Positions 1-6,170 of a stretch of 6,569 bases of DNA are shown here, in pieces. Numbering within the stretch: the stretch's first letter is position 1; the number at the start of each line of letters is the position of its first letter. Origin of the DNA: Chloroflexota bacterium. GTDB lineage: Bacteria > Chloroflexota > Dehalococcoidia > SM23-28-2 > RBG-16-64-32. The notes under the pieces were generated by a model, which was given only the letters and a program-made list of their open reading frames with translations, made no database searches and was not told the origin of the DNA. A program made the translations under genes and the position numbers. The stretch covers positions 1 through 6,569 of the forward strand of contig VBJS01000087.1 in assembly GCA_005880055.1 (NCBI GenBank), in the 5' to 3' direction.

Positions 1-135
1 CGAATCATGCTCGATTTCTTCTTCAGACCTTCGATCAGCTGGCCGCGGCTCCCTCGTCTGCTGGCGGAGGCCCATGCACGCCTACATTCGTTAGACCCGC
101 GGCCGCTCGAACTGGCAGCCCGAGAATTGAGCACG
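1..135 (+). pseudogene. Fragment resembling an aminoglycoside phosphotransferase-family protein (no start, no natural end)
   Basis: The plus frame is open from the window edge. It reads RIMLDFFFRP, then PRLPRLLAEAHARLHSLDP (about residues 15-33), then RPLELAAREL. The LLAEAHARLHSLDP stretch resembles the helix that follows the N-lobe in many aminoglycoside phosphotransferase / phosphotransferase-family kinases, where 'LLAxLHARLHALxP' is common. None of the kinase catalytic motifs are present, because the piece is short and starts outside the window. From about position 135 the same DNA is better explained as the minus-strand start of a cyclase domain, so the kinase-like sequence stops at a junction and not at a stop codon; the frame itself stays open to 291 only as a shadow. 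The family call rests on one motif recognised by eye. It could be chance in GC-rich DNA. Confidence 0.35.
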
Positions 136-357
136 AGGCGGGACATCATCTCGGTGTGGCCAACGAGGTCGGTGAACAGGATCGTTCGCAAGTCGATCGC
201 AATCTGTGCGTTCTTCGATGGGCGCGGACTATCAGGTGCAATGAACGACGCGATGGCGTCCAGAACAGCGACCGCGTTCTGGATCGCGTAGTGGTTGCAG
301 TCCCCTTCCAGCAACCGGAAGGTCGCACCCGGGATGGCACGTGCCAGCTCCTGACCA
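136..357 (-). pseudogene. Out-of-frame continuation: hydrolase C-terminus plus first residues of a class III cyclase domain
   Basis: Shifting one frame at about 354-357 restores a sensible protein: QELARAIPGATFRLLEGD, then CNHYAIQNAVAVLDAIASFI, a linker, then LRTILFTDLVGHTEMMSRL. The first part is the last strand and helix of an alpha/beta-hydrolase, with a His (in CNHY) near the catalytic-His position. The second part is the beta1/alpha1 start of a class III adenylate/guanylate cyclase domain, with the first metal-binding Asp in FTD. Homology ends after MMSRL; family members continue GDxxGRxxLREHE. The frame stays open to the window edge, but what follows (VLNSRAASSS) is not cyclase. The parent gene therefore has both a one-base deletion and loss of about 150 residues of cyclase. 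Confidence 0.65.
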
Positions 358-1039
358 GGGAAGGATTGAAGAATGGATCTCCCTGCCGGTTCAATACCAA
401 GGTCGGAACACGGAGTTCAGCAAGCTGCCCGCTCACATCCAGCGGCTGAACAGAAGCAAATAGACGGGCGTACACTTCCCCGTCGATGGAATCCGCTATT
501 GCCTTGGCCACGGCCCCAGCCTGCACTGGGAACTGCCGGCGCATCGGCTCGTTTGCGAATGACTGCGCTACAAAACCCATCGCGCCTGCACGCGCCATCT
601 CGCCGACCGACTGCACGAGTTCAGCTGAGAACAGACGGCTGTACGCTGCTAATGTCTCAAACAGAATCAGATGAGACAGGATGCCTTGATGACGGATTGC
701 CCATTCGAGCGCGACCGGCCCAGACGTGAGGTAGGTGAACAATGCGAATCTCTGGATCCCTGCCGCCGCCGCGACAGCGTCGAGATCCTTCCCCAGGCTC
801 GACACGTCAATCACTTCCGGAAAGCGATCGGATAGCCCCACTCCCCGCAAGTCGTACCTGATAACCGTAAACGTCTCGCACAGGCGCTGAAAGAACGCCG
901 CGTTTTCGGGGAACAGGTGGTCAAGCGCGAACGATTCGATACCGAGAGCGGCCAACAGCGGGGGCCCTGCGCCCTCCACGCAGTAGGCGATTCGCACGCC
1001 GTCTTCGGTGGTGCAGTAGCGGACTTCGCGCTCAGCCAT
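146..1039 (-). CDS. Alpha/beta-hydrolase-fold domain of a hydrolase-cyclase signalling protein, frameshifted
   Basis: The reading frame gives 297 residues, of which only about the first 229 look genuine. The N-terminus (VRYCTTEDGVRIAYCVEG) and the YDLRGVGLSDR motif near residues 62-72 are typical of the alpha/beta-hydrolase domain that precedes class III cyclase domains in many actinobacterial and chloroflexal proteins. The nucleophile elbow, normally G-x-S-x-G-G, reads TYLTSG (102-107) with Leu104 at the serine position, so hydrolase activity is doubtful. The acid-strand motif VPTLVLNRQGD (211-221) is kept. After residue 229 the sequence becomes Arg/Ser/Thr-rich and unlike the fold. Homology resumes in another frame, which implies loss of one base near 354-357. 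The ATG lies inside the ATGGCTGA overlap with the upstream regulator, which suggests translational coupling. The ORF as it stands is probably not functional. Confidence 0.8.
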   Translation of the reverse strand: MAEREVRYCTTEDGVRIAYCVEGAGPPLLAALGIESFALDHLFPENAAFFQRLCETFTVIRYDLRGVGLSDRFPEVIDVSSLGKDLDAVAAAAGIQRFALFTYLTSGPVALEWAIRHQGILSHLILFETLAAYSRLFSAELVQSVGEMARAGAMGFVAQSFANEPMRRQFPVQAGAVAKAIADSIDGEVYARLFASVQPLDVSGQLAELRVPTLVLNRQGDPFFNPSLVRSWHVPSRVRPSGCWKGTATTTRSRTRSLFWTPSRRSLHLIVRAHRRTHRLRSTCERSCSPTSLATPR

Positions 1040-4000
1040 TCCGCCACCTCACCTCGTACACCCGCACCGGCTCTTCAAACCCCTTGGCCACAAACTCCCC
1101 GCGGTCGGCGAAGAGGAAGCCCTTGCCGCTGCACAGCCCTCGCACCGTGTCCGCAACGAGAATCTCGCCGCCGTCCGCCTTCGCTGCGATGCGGGAGGCG
1201 AGGATGACGGTGGCGCCAAAGAGGTCGCCGTCCTCTTCGATCGGCTCGCCGGCGTTGAGGCCGACGCGGATGGAGAGCGGCTCGCCCTCGCGCGCCGCGA
1301 AAGCGCGTTGGAGGGCGATGGCGCACTCGACGGCTTTGGTGACGGAGCCGAACGAGGCCATGAAACCATCGCCCATGGTCTTCACCTCGGTGCCACCATG
1401 CTGCTTGAGCGCTTCTCGTGTGACCCGTTCGTGCTCGCGCAGCATTTCCCGTGCCTTGTCGTCGCCGAGGCGCGCGGTCAGTGCGGTCGAGCCTTCGACA
1501 TCCGTGAAGAGGACCGTGCGGAAGGCGCCAGCGGCGGCGGCCGGCATCGCGGGCATGAGCGCCTCCGCGTCCGCTTCCAGATTCGTCATCCCTAGCTCCC
1601 GCGCGCACTCCAGCGCCTGCGCTAGAAGGGCTTGCGCCTTCTCGCGGTCACCCGGCTCGCCGCGTTCGAGTAACATTCTGGCGTATTCGTGCCGCGTGTG
1701 GGCCAGCCACGTCACGGCTCCTATCCTTTCGTTCATCTCTAGCGCATCTTCGAAATGACGAGAGGCGTCCTTGTACCTTCCCATCGTCGTTGCGAGGAGT
1801 CCAAGTAGACGTGACACCGAACCGTAGCAAGCCGCGTTTCGGCCGACAGTGATATGGCGATGCGCATATGGTAACGCTAGCCTGTACAGGAGGCTTGCCC
1901 TGCGAGTATCGCCGAGGTAGGAACACGTCTGGGTAAGAGCAGTCACGCCGGTCAGCCAATTACCGTCTCTGGGTAAGTCAGCGAAATCGTTCGCCGCGAA
2001 GTGTTCAAACTGCGTTCGTGCGTCATCCTCTCGACCCAATTCACTGTAAAGGTAGGATAGGGCGCACCTGTAAACAGGCAGTCCTGGATATGAGTCCACC
2101 GCGATTCTGAACAACGGTTCCAGTTCCTCGAGCCTGGCCTGCTCCCTGCGCATGGCGAGAAGCAAAATAGCGTAAAAGGTTGGCGCCGCCGGGTCATGTG
2201 CTCGCTGTCCGACCTCGAGTATCTGCTGGCCTAGACGCTCCACTTCGTGAAACTGTCCCCTCAACAGAGCACGCATGGCTTGAAAATGGATTGCCTGCCA
2301 TTGACGCATTGGCTGCTGCAGGTTGTTCGCCAGTCGAGCGTACGATTCGATTTCAGAATCTACCCTCGAGATTTCGCCCAGTTCCAGAAAACAGGCGAGC
2401 CGATAATCATGCGCCAATAGGGCCATTTCCTCATCCCGAGTTTCATCAGCAAGGCGCAAGATCTCCGTCGCAACCTGGAGACGATCCTCCGGATCATCGG
2501 GACCCCAGAGAGCAAAGAGCCGGGAGCCAAGCGTGTAGAGAAGCGTGTCTGTATCGCCCGCGTCTCTGGCTAGTTCGACAGCCTCGTGCGCGAGGAGACG
2601 CCGACGGTCGTCCGTCCGTGGAATATAGTAGAGCTCCCTCGCGAGTCTGCCGACGAGTCTGGCTCTCAGGGCAGTCGGCTCTCGCCCCAGGCAGGCAAGC
2701 GCTTCCTCGATCAACGCCATGGCCTCTTTGTCCGCGTGGCCCGGATCCCATACCTCCTGGCCCGCAAAGCCCAGGGCGGATCGTGCCAGATTCTTCGGCA
2801 TTTGCAGTAGCCTAGCTATCGAGGCGACTTGGAGGAACGTGTCCTTGGCAGGAACCATTTCCCCTGATTTCCATTGCGCCTCACCTAGCAACAACAGCAG
2901 CTCGCAGCGCAGAGCCTCGTCTGGCTCACCCCTGACGTCCAGCGTTTGGAGCGCCATCCCGTAAAGCCGGGCCGCCTCCTCGTAGGCCAGCATTGCCAGC
3001 GCGCGGTCACCGGCCCGGCGCGCGTACTCGACCGCCTTGCGCTCCGTGCCAGCGGGCGCCGCCTGAAAAAAGTGGTGGGCCAGCTCCGCCAGATGCAGGC
3101 CAAGGTCCGCAGTGTGAGCAAGCTCGATCGCTTCGCCGACCTCCCAATGCAGCCGGACGCGCTGCGTAATTGGCAACTCATCGTAAAGCGCCTCCCGAAT
3201 CAGGGCGTGGGCGAAGCGAAAGGACCTCGAATCATGGCGTGTTTCCTCGATAAGATGCGCGCGTGCTGCCTCATCGAGCGACTCCAGCACGCGGTCGTCC
3301 TTTAGCTCGGGAACGCGCTCAAGCACCTTAAGATCGAAGTCCCGACCAATCACCGAAGCTACGGTCACTACAATGCGGCAGGGTTTGGAGATGCGCTCCA
3401 ACCGGCGGGCGATTACTTCGCGAACGCTCTGTGGGATCGAGAGGTTCCACGAAGCATGGGCTGCCGCCCGCTTCAGCCGATCCTCACTAATCAGCAGGTG
3501 CATGATCTCCTTTGCGAAGAATGGATTTCCCTCAGTCTCCCTGTACACCGCTGCAACTAGCGACGCCGGCGGCTCGATTCCGCCCTCGATCTCGATGAAG
3601 CGAGCGACTTCCGGCTCCTCGAGACCGCGCAGCTGCACCCGGCTCGCCGGATGCTCGCGCGACAGTTCACCGAGAGTCGAGGCCAGAGGGTGGTCTCGGT
3701 CCACCTCCACATCGCGGAAGTTACACAGCACGATCGCCGCCACGCCCTTCAGTTCCCGCGAAAGGTGCTCCAGAAGCAGGAGCGAAGGCTTGTCCGCCCA
3801 GTGCAGGTCCTCAAGCACGACCAGGAGCGGTTGACGCCGGGCGGCGCTCTTCAGGAAAAGGGCAACGCTATCGAAAAGGCGGAATCGCGCCTGTTCAGAC
3901 TCAAGACCGGCGGCTGCTGGAAGGTCCGGCAGCGCATCGCGCACCTCCGGCACGACTTGCGCAATATAGGCCGCTCCGGCACCCATGTCGGAGCGCAGCG

Positions 4001-5096
4001 TCTCCGAATCGCAGTGGGCGACGCTCGCGCGGACGATCTGGACCCAGGGCCAGTAGGCTGGGGCGCCTTCGCCCTCGTAGCATCGCCCCCAGCGAACCGC
4101 CGCGCCACGCAGACGCGCGTAGACCGCCAGCTCCTCGGCAGTCCTCGTCTTGCCGATGCCGGGTTCGCCGGCAAGCACGACAACCCGCCCGCGGCTGGAG
4201 ACGGCATCGTCGACGGCGGCGCGCAGCTGTGCGATCTCGCGCTCACGGCCGACAAAGTTGCCGGCGGGAGCAAGAATGGGCGGCAGGGCTTGCAGGCGGC
4301 CTTCGAGAATACGCCGGTGGAGCGCCTGGGTCTCTTCCGAAGGTTCGACACCTAGCTCACCCTGGAGCAGATCGGCGCACTCTCGAAACTGTTGTAGTGC
4401 TTTCTCTCGCCCCCCAGACTCCGCGTAGATGCGCATCAACATACGATGCGCCCACTCGTGCAAAGGGTCCGTCTTGAGGAGCTGTTCCAGCCGCGCGGCG
4501 GCGAGCTCGAACTCTCCCTTCGCTTCGTAGAGCTGGGCGAGTTCGACAAGGACATTCTTGTGCTGGTTCCTTAGCTCCTCGCGGAGCGGTGTGGTCCACT
4601 CCTCGTAGAGCTCTTGCGGCAACAGGTCGCCGGTGTAGAGTTCGAGCGCTCGCTCATAGGGCGCGGCATCGGTCCGCGAATCGTGCGCCGCCTGCACTTG
4701 GCGTTTGAATTCATCGACGTCGAGGCAGACCTCGGGTGAAAGAGCCAACATTTCAGCAGCAGTGCTGACTACCGGCGAAGGTAACCCATGTTCAGCGAAG
4801 GCGGATCGTAGGTAGTGAAGGTTCTTGCGGAGGTTCGCCCCAGCGGCCTCCGGCCCGAGGTCCGGCCATAGAGCGTCCAGGACCTGCTCGCGGTGGAGCC
4901 AGCGGCTTTGGTTGACGGCGAGGAGCTTGATAAGCGCTTGAGCTTTACGCCGTGGCCAGGAGCTGTCGATGACGAGCCGCTCGTCGCGGCATACCTCGAA
5001 GCGGCCGAGCACGCGAATGTATAGAGCGATCCCTCCGGTCGCCGGCGTCGCTATTGGACCCTCTCGCGAGCTCCGCCCCGTGCCATGGACCGCCAC
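1032..5096 (-). CDS. AfsR/SARP-like BTAD regulator fused to AAA ATPase, TPR-like region and C-terminal class III nucleotide cyclase
   Basis: This 1354-residue cytoplasmic signalling protein has four modules (numbering from the GTG start). Residues about 26-115 form an OmpR-type winged helix (VLGRFEV ... LHREQVLDALWPDL ... LRKNLHYLRSAF). A BTAD domain follows at about 126-270. An AAA/STAND-type ATPase begins at FVGRERE (281), with Walker A GEPGIGKT (310-317) and Walker B LLVVLEDLHWAD (424-435). A helical TPR-like region spans about 670-1175. A class III cyclase domain fills about 1190-1354. In the cyclase both metal-binding aspartates are present (FTD, D1199; MGDGF, D1243) with an adenine-type Lys (K1239). 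The Arg of the transition-state pair is kept (R1302), but the usual Asn position is Ile1298 (TVILASR), so activity is uncertain. Expected role: signal-dependent transcription activation coupled to cyclic-nucleotide synthesis or binding. In-frame alternatives are ATG at 5150 and TTG at 5159. I prefer GTG 5096 because of the Shine-Dalgarno and promoter described separately. The stop overlaps the next gene by 8 nt. Confidence 0.93.
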   Translation of the reverse strand: MAVHGTGRSSREGPIATPATGGIALYIRVLGRFEVCRDERLVIDSSWPRRKAQALIKLLAVNQSRWLHREQVLDALWPDLGPEAAGANLRKNLHYLRSAFAEHGLPSPVVSTAAEMLALSPEVCLDVDEFKRQVQAAHDSRTDAAPYERALELYTGDLLPQELYEEWTTPLREELRNQHKNVLVELAQLYEAKGEFELAAARLEQLLKTDPLHEWAHRMLMRIYAESGGREKALQQFRECADLLQGELGVEPSEETQALHRRILEGRLQALPPILAPAGNFVGREREIAQLRAAVDDAVSSRGRVVVLAGEPGIGKTRTAEELAVYARLRGAAVRWGRCYEGEGAPAYWPWVQIVRASVAHCDSETLRSDMGAGAAYIAQVVPEVRDALPDLPAAAGLESEQARFRLFDSVALFLKSAARRQPLLVVLEDLHWADKPSLLLLEHLSRELKGVAAIVLCNFRDVEVDRDHPLASTLGELSREHPASRVQLRGLEEPEVARFIEIEGGIEPPASLVAAVYRETEGNPFFAKEIMHLLISEDRLKRAAAHASWNLSIPQSVREVIARRLERISKPCRIVVTVASVIGRDFDLKVLERVPELKDDRVLESLDEAARAHLIEETRHDSRSFRFAHALIREALYDELPITQRVRLHWEVGEAIELAHTADLGLHLAELAHHFFQAAPAGTERKAVEYARRAGDRALAMLAYEEAARLYGMALQTLDVRGEPDEALRCELLLLLGEAQWKSGEMVPAKDTFLQVASIARLLQMPKNLARSALGFAGQEVWDPGHADKEAMALIEEALACLGREPTALRARLVGRLARELYYIPRTDDRRRLLAHEAVELARDAGDTDTLLYTLGSRLFALWGPDDPEDRLQVATEILRLADETRDEEMALLAHDYRLACFLELGEISRVDSEIESYARLANNLQQPMRQWQAIHFQAMRALLRGQFHEVERLGQQILEVGQRAHDPAAPTFYAILLLAMRREQARLEELEPLFRIAVDSYPGLPVYRCALSYLYSELGREDDARTQFEHFAANDFADLPRDGNWLTGVTALTQTCSYLGDTRRASLLYRLALPYAHRHITVGRNAACYGSVSRLLGLLATTMGRYKDASRHFEDALEMNERIGAVTWLAHTRHEYARMLLERGEPGDREKAQALLAQALECARELGMTNLEADAEALMPAMPAAAAGAFRTVLFTDVEGSTALTARLGDDKAREMLREHERVTREALKQHGGTEVKTMGDGFMASFGSVTKAVECAIALQRAFAAREGEPLSIRVGLNAGEPIEEDGDLFGATVILASRIAAKADGGEILVADTVRGLCSGKGFLFADRGEFVAKGFEEPVRVYEVRWRNG

Positions 5097-5104
5097 TCCC
5101 TGTT

Positions 5105-5111
5105 CCCCCCT
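5105..5111 (-). promoter_or_regulatory. Strong ribosome-binding site (AGGGGGG) deciding a GTG start
   Basis: On the minus strand AGGGGGG lies 8 nt before GTG at 5096-5094. The in-frame ATG at 5150 and TTG at 5159 have no comparable purine tract. The winged helix begins about 25 residues after the GTG, so no domain is lost by using it. Confidence 0.55.
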
Positions 5112-5131
5112 GACCTCTGAGAGTAACCCCG

Positions 5132-5159
5132 ATGATACACGAACATGCATCTCTAGCAA
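5132..5159 (-). promoter_or_regulatory. Sigma70-like promoter for the BTAD-ATPase-cyclase gene
   Basis: On the minus strand TTGCTA (5159-5154; 4/6 to TTGACA) and TATCAT (5137-5132; 5/6 to TATAAT) are separated by 16 nt. Transcription would start near 5125, leaving a short leader that holds the AGGGGGG site before GTG 5096. The promoter would lie inside the longer versions of the ORF (ATG 5150, TTG 5159), which supports the shorter protein. The -35 match is modest. Confidence 0.4.
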
Positions 5160-5216
5160 GCTATTCGCCCGCCGCCTGAGGGAAAATCGTCCGAAATTTC
5201 CGGAAAAGGACGCCGA

Positions 5217-5246
5217 GGAACGTTGAAGGAACGTTCGGGGAACGCC
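5217..5246. repeat. Three direct repeats GGAACG(T/C)(T/C) with exact 11-bp period; candidate SARP/BTAD operator
   Basis: GGAACGTT occurs at 5217-5224 and 5228-5235, and GGAACGCC at 5239-5246. Each start is 11 bp after the last, so the copies lie on one face of the helix. A degenerate GGACGCC at 5208-5214 may be a fourth copy, slightly out of phase. SARP-family activators with a winged helix plus BTAD are known to bind heptameric direct repeats with 4-bp spacers, which is an 11-bp period, just upstream of a -10 box. The repeats lie between a BTAD regulator and a divergent gene. That they are its binding site is an inference from spacing and position; the exact heptamer differs between SARPs. 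Confidence 0.6.
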
Positions 5247-5259
5247 CGGTCTCTAGAGT
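5228..5259 (+). promoter_or_regulatory. Candidate promoter of the NTF2-like gene
   Basis: Two readings are possible. Under SARP-type activation, the last heptamer (5239-5245) is followed after exactly 8 bp by TAGAGT at 5254-5259 (4/6 to TATAAT), the geometry described for SARP-activated promoters that lack a good -35. Alternatively an ECF-type promoter fits: GGAAC (5228-5232), 16 bp, GTCTCT (5249-5254). Both place transcription start around 5260-5267, just before ATG 5270, giving a very short or no leader. The sequence cannot separate the two. Confidence 0.35.
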
Positions 5260-5269
5260 GGCGAGCGAA

Positions 5270-5593
5270 ATGACCACCCCGAAGCGCAGAAATACGGCAG
5301 ACGAGGCCATCCAAACACTGGATCAACTGTTCATCTGCCACATCAACGAGGGCGACGCTGATGCGCTAGTCGAGAGCTTCTACGCGGAGGAAGCGCTACT
5401 TCTCCCGCCCAACCATCCCACCGTCGTCGGGCGCACTCGCATTCGCGACTTCTGGCTGGGCTTGTTGGAAGCCGGTCTCGGCGGCCTATCGCTTGACAGC
5501 GCCGAGAGATGGGCTTCCAGAAACCTCGCCTACGCGACTGGTGCTTACACGCTCGCGATCCGGCGCAAGGTGGGCGGGACGCGACCTCCGTGA
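5270..5593 (+). CDS. NTF2/SnoaL-like (DUF4440-type) protein, C-terminally truncated
   Basis: The 107 residues contain the signature of the small cone-shaped NTF2-like fold. A first helix (ADEAIQTLDQLFICHINEGD) leads to DADALVESFYAEEALLLPP, then a turn with NHPTVVGRTRIRDFW and strands around NLAYATGAYTLAIRR. Members are usually 125-150 residues and end with two more strands of the type 'GKYxxVWRRQxDGSWR', absent here. After IRRKVGG the frame hits a stop within a few codons and the neighbouring frame carries an unrelated tail. Family functions are diverse (small-molecule binding, isomerase/cyclase, stress proteins), so no substrate can be named. ATG 5270 is preferred over in-frame GTG 5258, which would overlap the proposed -10. 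The gene diverges from the BTAD regulator across the phased repeats and is a natural candidate target. Confidence 0.7.
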   Translation: MTTPKRRNTADEAIQTLDQLFICHINEGDADALVESFYAEEALLLPPNHPTVVGRTRIRDFWLGLLEAGLGGLSLDSAERWASRNLAYATGAYTLAIRRKVGGTRPP

Positions 5594-5708
5594 GCTGAAA
5601 CCGCTACTCAACGCTACGCACAATCCCAATCGGCTGCCAGAATTGCGAGCCCTTCGCAAAGAATGTGAGAGGATCGGACTGGCGGCTTCGGCAACGCAAT
5701 CAAGATAG
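5566..5708 (+). pseudogene. Unrecognised C-terminal gene fragment fused behind the NTF2-like gene
   Basis: In the +1 frame relative to the NTF2-like gene the DNA reads ARWAGRDLRELKPLLNATHN, then PNRLPELRALRKECERIGLA, and ends at TAG 5706-5708. The balanced, helix-forming composition looks like the natural end of some protein, not a random frame. It has no start of its own: the frame opens inside the NTF2-like gene. The simplest reading is a junction at about 5565 joining the 5' part of one gene to the 3' part of another. I do not recognise the family. Confidence 0.3.
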
Positions 5709-5738
5709 ACCACTCCAACTGGCTTGCGCCCGCCTGAG

Positions 5739-6170
5739 TCATCGGCCCTTCCAGCGAATGGTCTGCGGTCGACCGCCGACCTCTAACAACGGCACTTGCG
5801 CGAGGATCAGCGTAATCCCCGACGAGGCACGGCCTGTGTAATGCTGATTGATTTCCTCCCGCGTGATGGCCCCGTCGCGAAGTACGCGCTCAATGGCAAG
5901 GCGGAAGATTTCGATCTTGATGAACTGAGGCTTTTTCGCCGATGAAGTGATCCGTTTGAGCCCCGCCCAGTCCACCGACACGATGGTGTTCGACGAGACG
6001 TCCGGCCGCGTCAGAGTCCGCCCCGCGCGCGGCCCGCCGGATTCCCCATTCCCCCGCGCCCACCTCGGCGCCGACGCATTAGACAAAGAAGTGGACCTAC
6101 CATTACGGACTTCGTAAGCCGGTTCGCGATCGAAGATAAAGCCGTCCCTTGTTGGGGAGGTCACAGGCAT
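5739..6170 (-). CDS. Hypothetical protein, possible winged-helix C-terminal domain
   Basis: The frame gives 143 residues from ATG 6170, preceded by CAGGG 5 nt upstream. Residues 1-60 are rich in Arg, Gly, Ser and Pro with no visible fold, and may be a linker or wrongly included. Residues about 61-143 look like a folded domain: KKPQFIKIEIFRLAIERVLR is a helix, AITREEINQHYTG and RASSGITLILAQVPLLEV could be the helix-turn-helix part, and TIRWKG a closing strand or wing. This suggests a small DNA-binding or protein-interaction domain, an inference from secondary-structure pattern only. The gene converges on the fragment ending at 5708. No catalytic motif is seen, and the true start could lie further in. 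Confidence 0.5.
   Translation of the reverse strand: MPVTSPTRDGFIFDREPAYEVRNGRSTSLSNASAPRWARGNGESGGPRAGRTLTRPDVSSNTIVSVDWAGLKRITSSAKKPQFIKIEIFRLAIERVLRDGAITREEINQHYTGRASSGITLILAQVPLLEVGGRPQTIRWKGR
6154..6160 (+). promoter_or_regulatory. Strong Shine-Dalgarno GGGGAGG
   Basis: GGGGAGG lies 8 nt upstream of ATG 6169. It is among the best ribosome-binding sites in the window, yet it serves only a 21-codon ORF. Confidence 0.45.

Noticed and set aside
99..106. NotI site GCGGCCGC near the 135 junction, considered as a sign of a cloning artefact
   Set aside because: No vector or linker sequence flanks it, and such sites are common in DNA of this composition.
1084..1758. Long plus-strand open frame (224 codons) opposite the cyclase and TPR regions
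   Set aside because: It is antisense to a gene with clear motifs, has Ser/Arg/Ala-rich composition typical of GC-rich shadow frames, and no ribosome-binding site.
3651..4355. Long plus-strand open frame (234 codons) opposite the ATPase domain
   Set aside because: It lies antisense to the Walker A/B-bearing frame and shows no recognisable domain.
5197..5206. Palindrome TTTCCGGAAA in the divergent intergenic region
   Set aside because: It is short, with no second copy and no clear placement relative to either promoter, so it is not reported as an operator.
5765..5776. Perfect 12-bp palindrome GCGGTCGACCGC, considered as a terminator or operator
   Set aside because: It has no loop or T-tract and lies within the coding end of the minus-strand gene; likely chance in GC-rich DNA.
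6077..6108. TTAGACA and TACCATTA considered as a promoter for the 21-codon ORF
   Set aside because: The hexamers match poorly at acceptable spacing, and the region overlaps a minus-strand reading frame.
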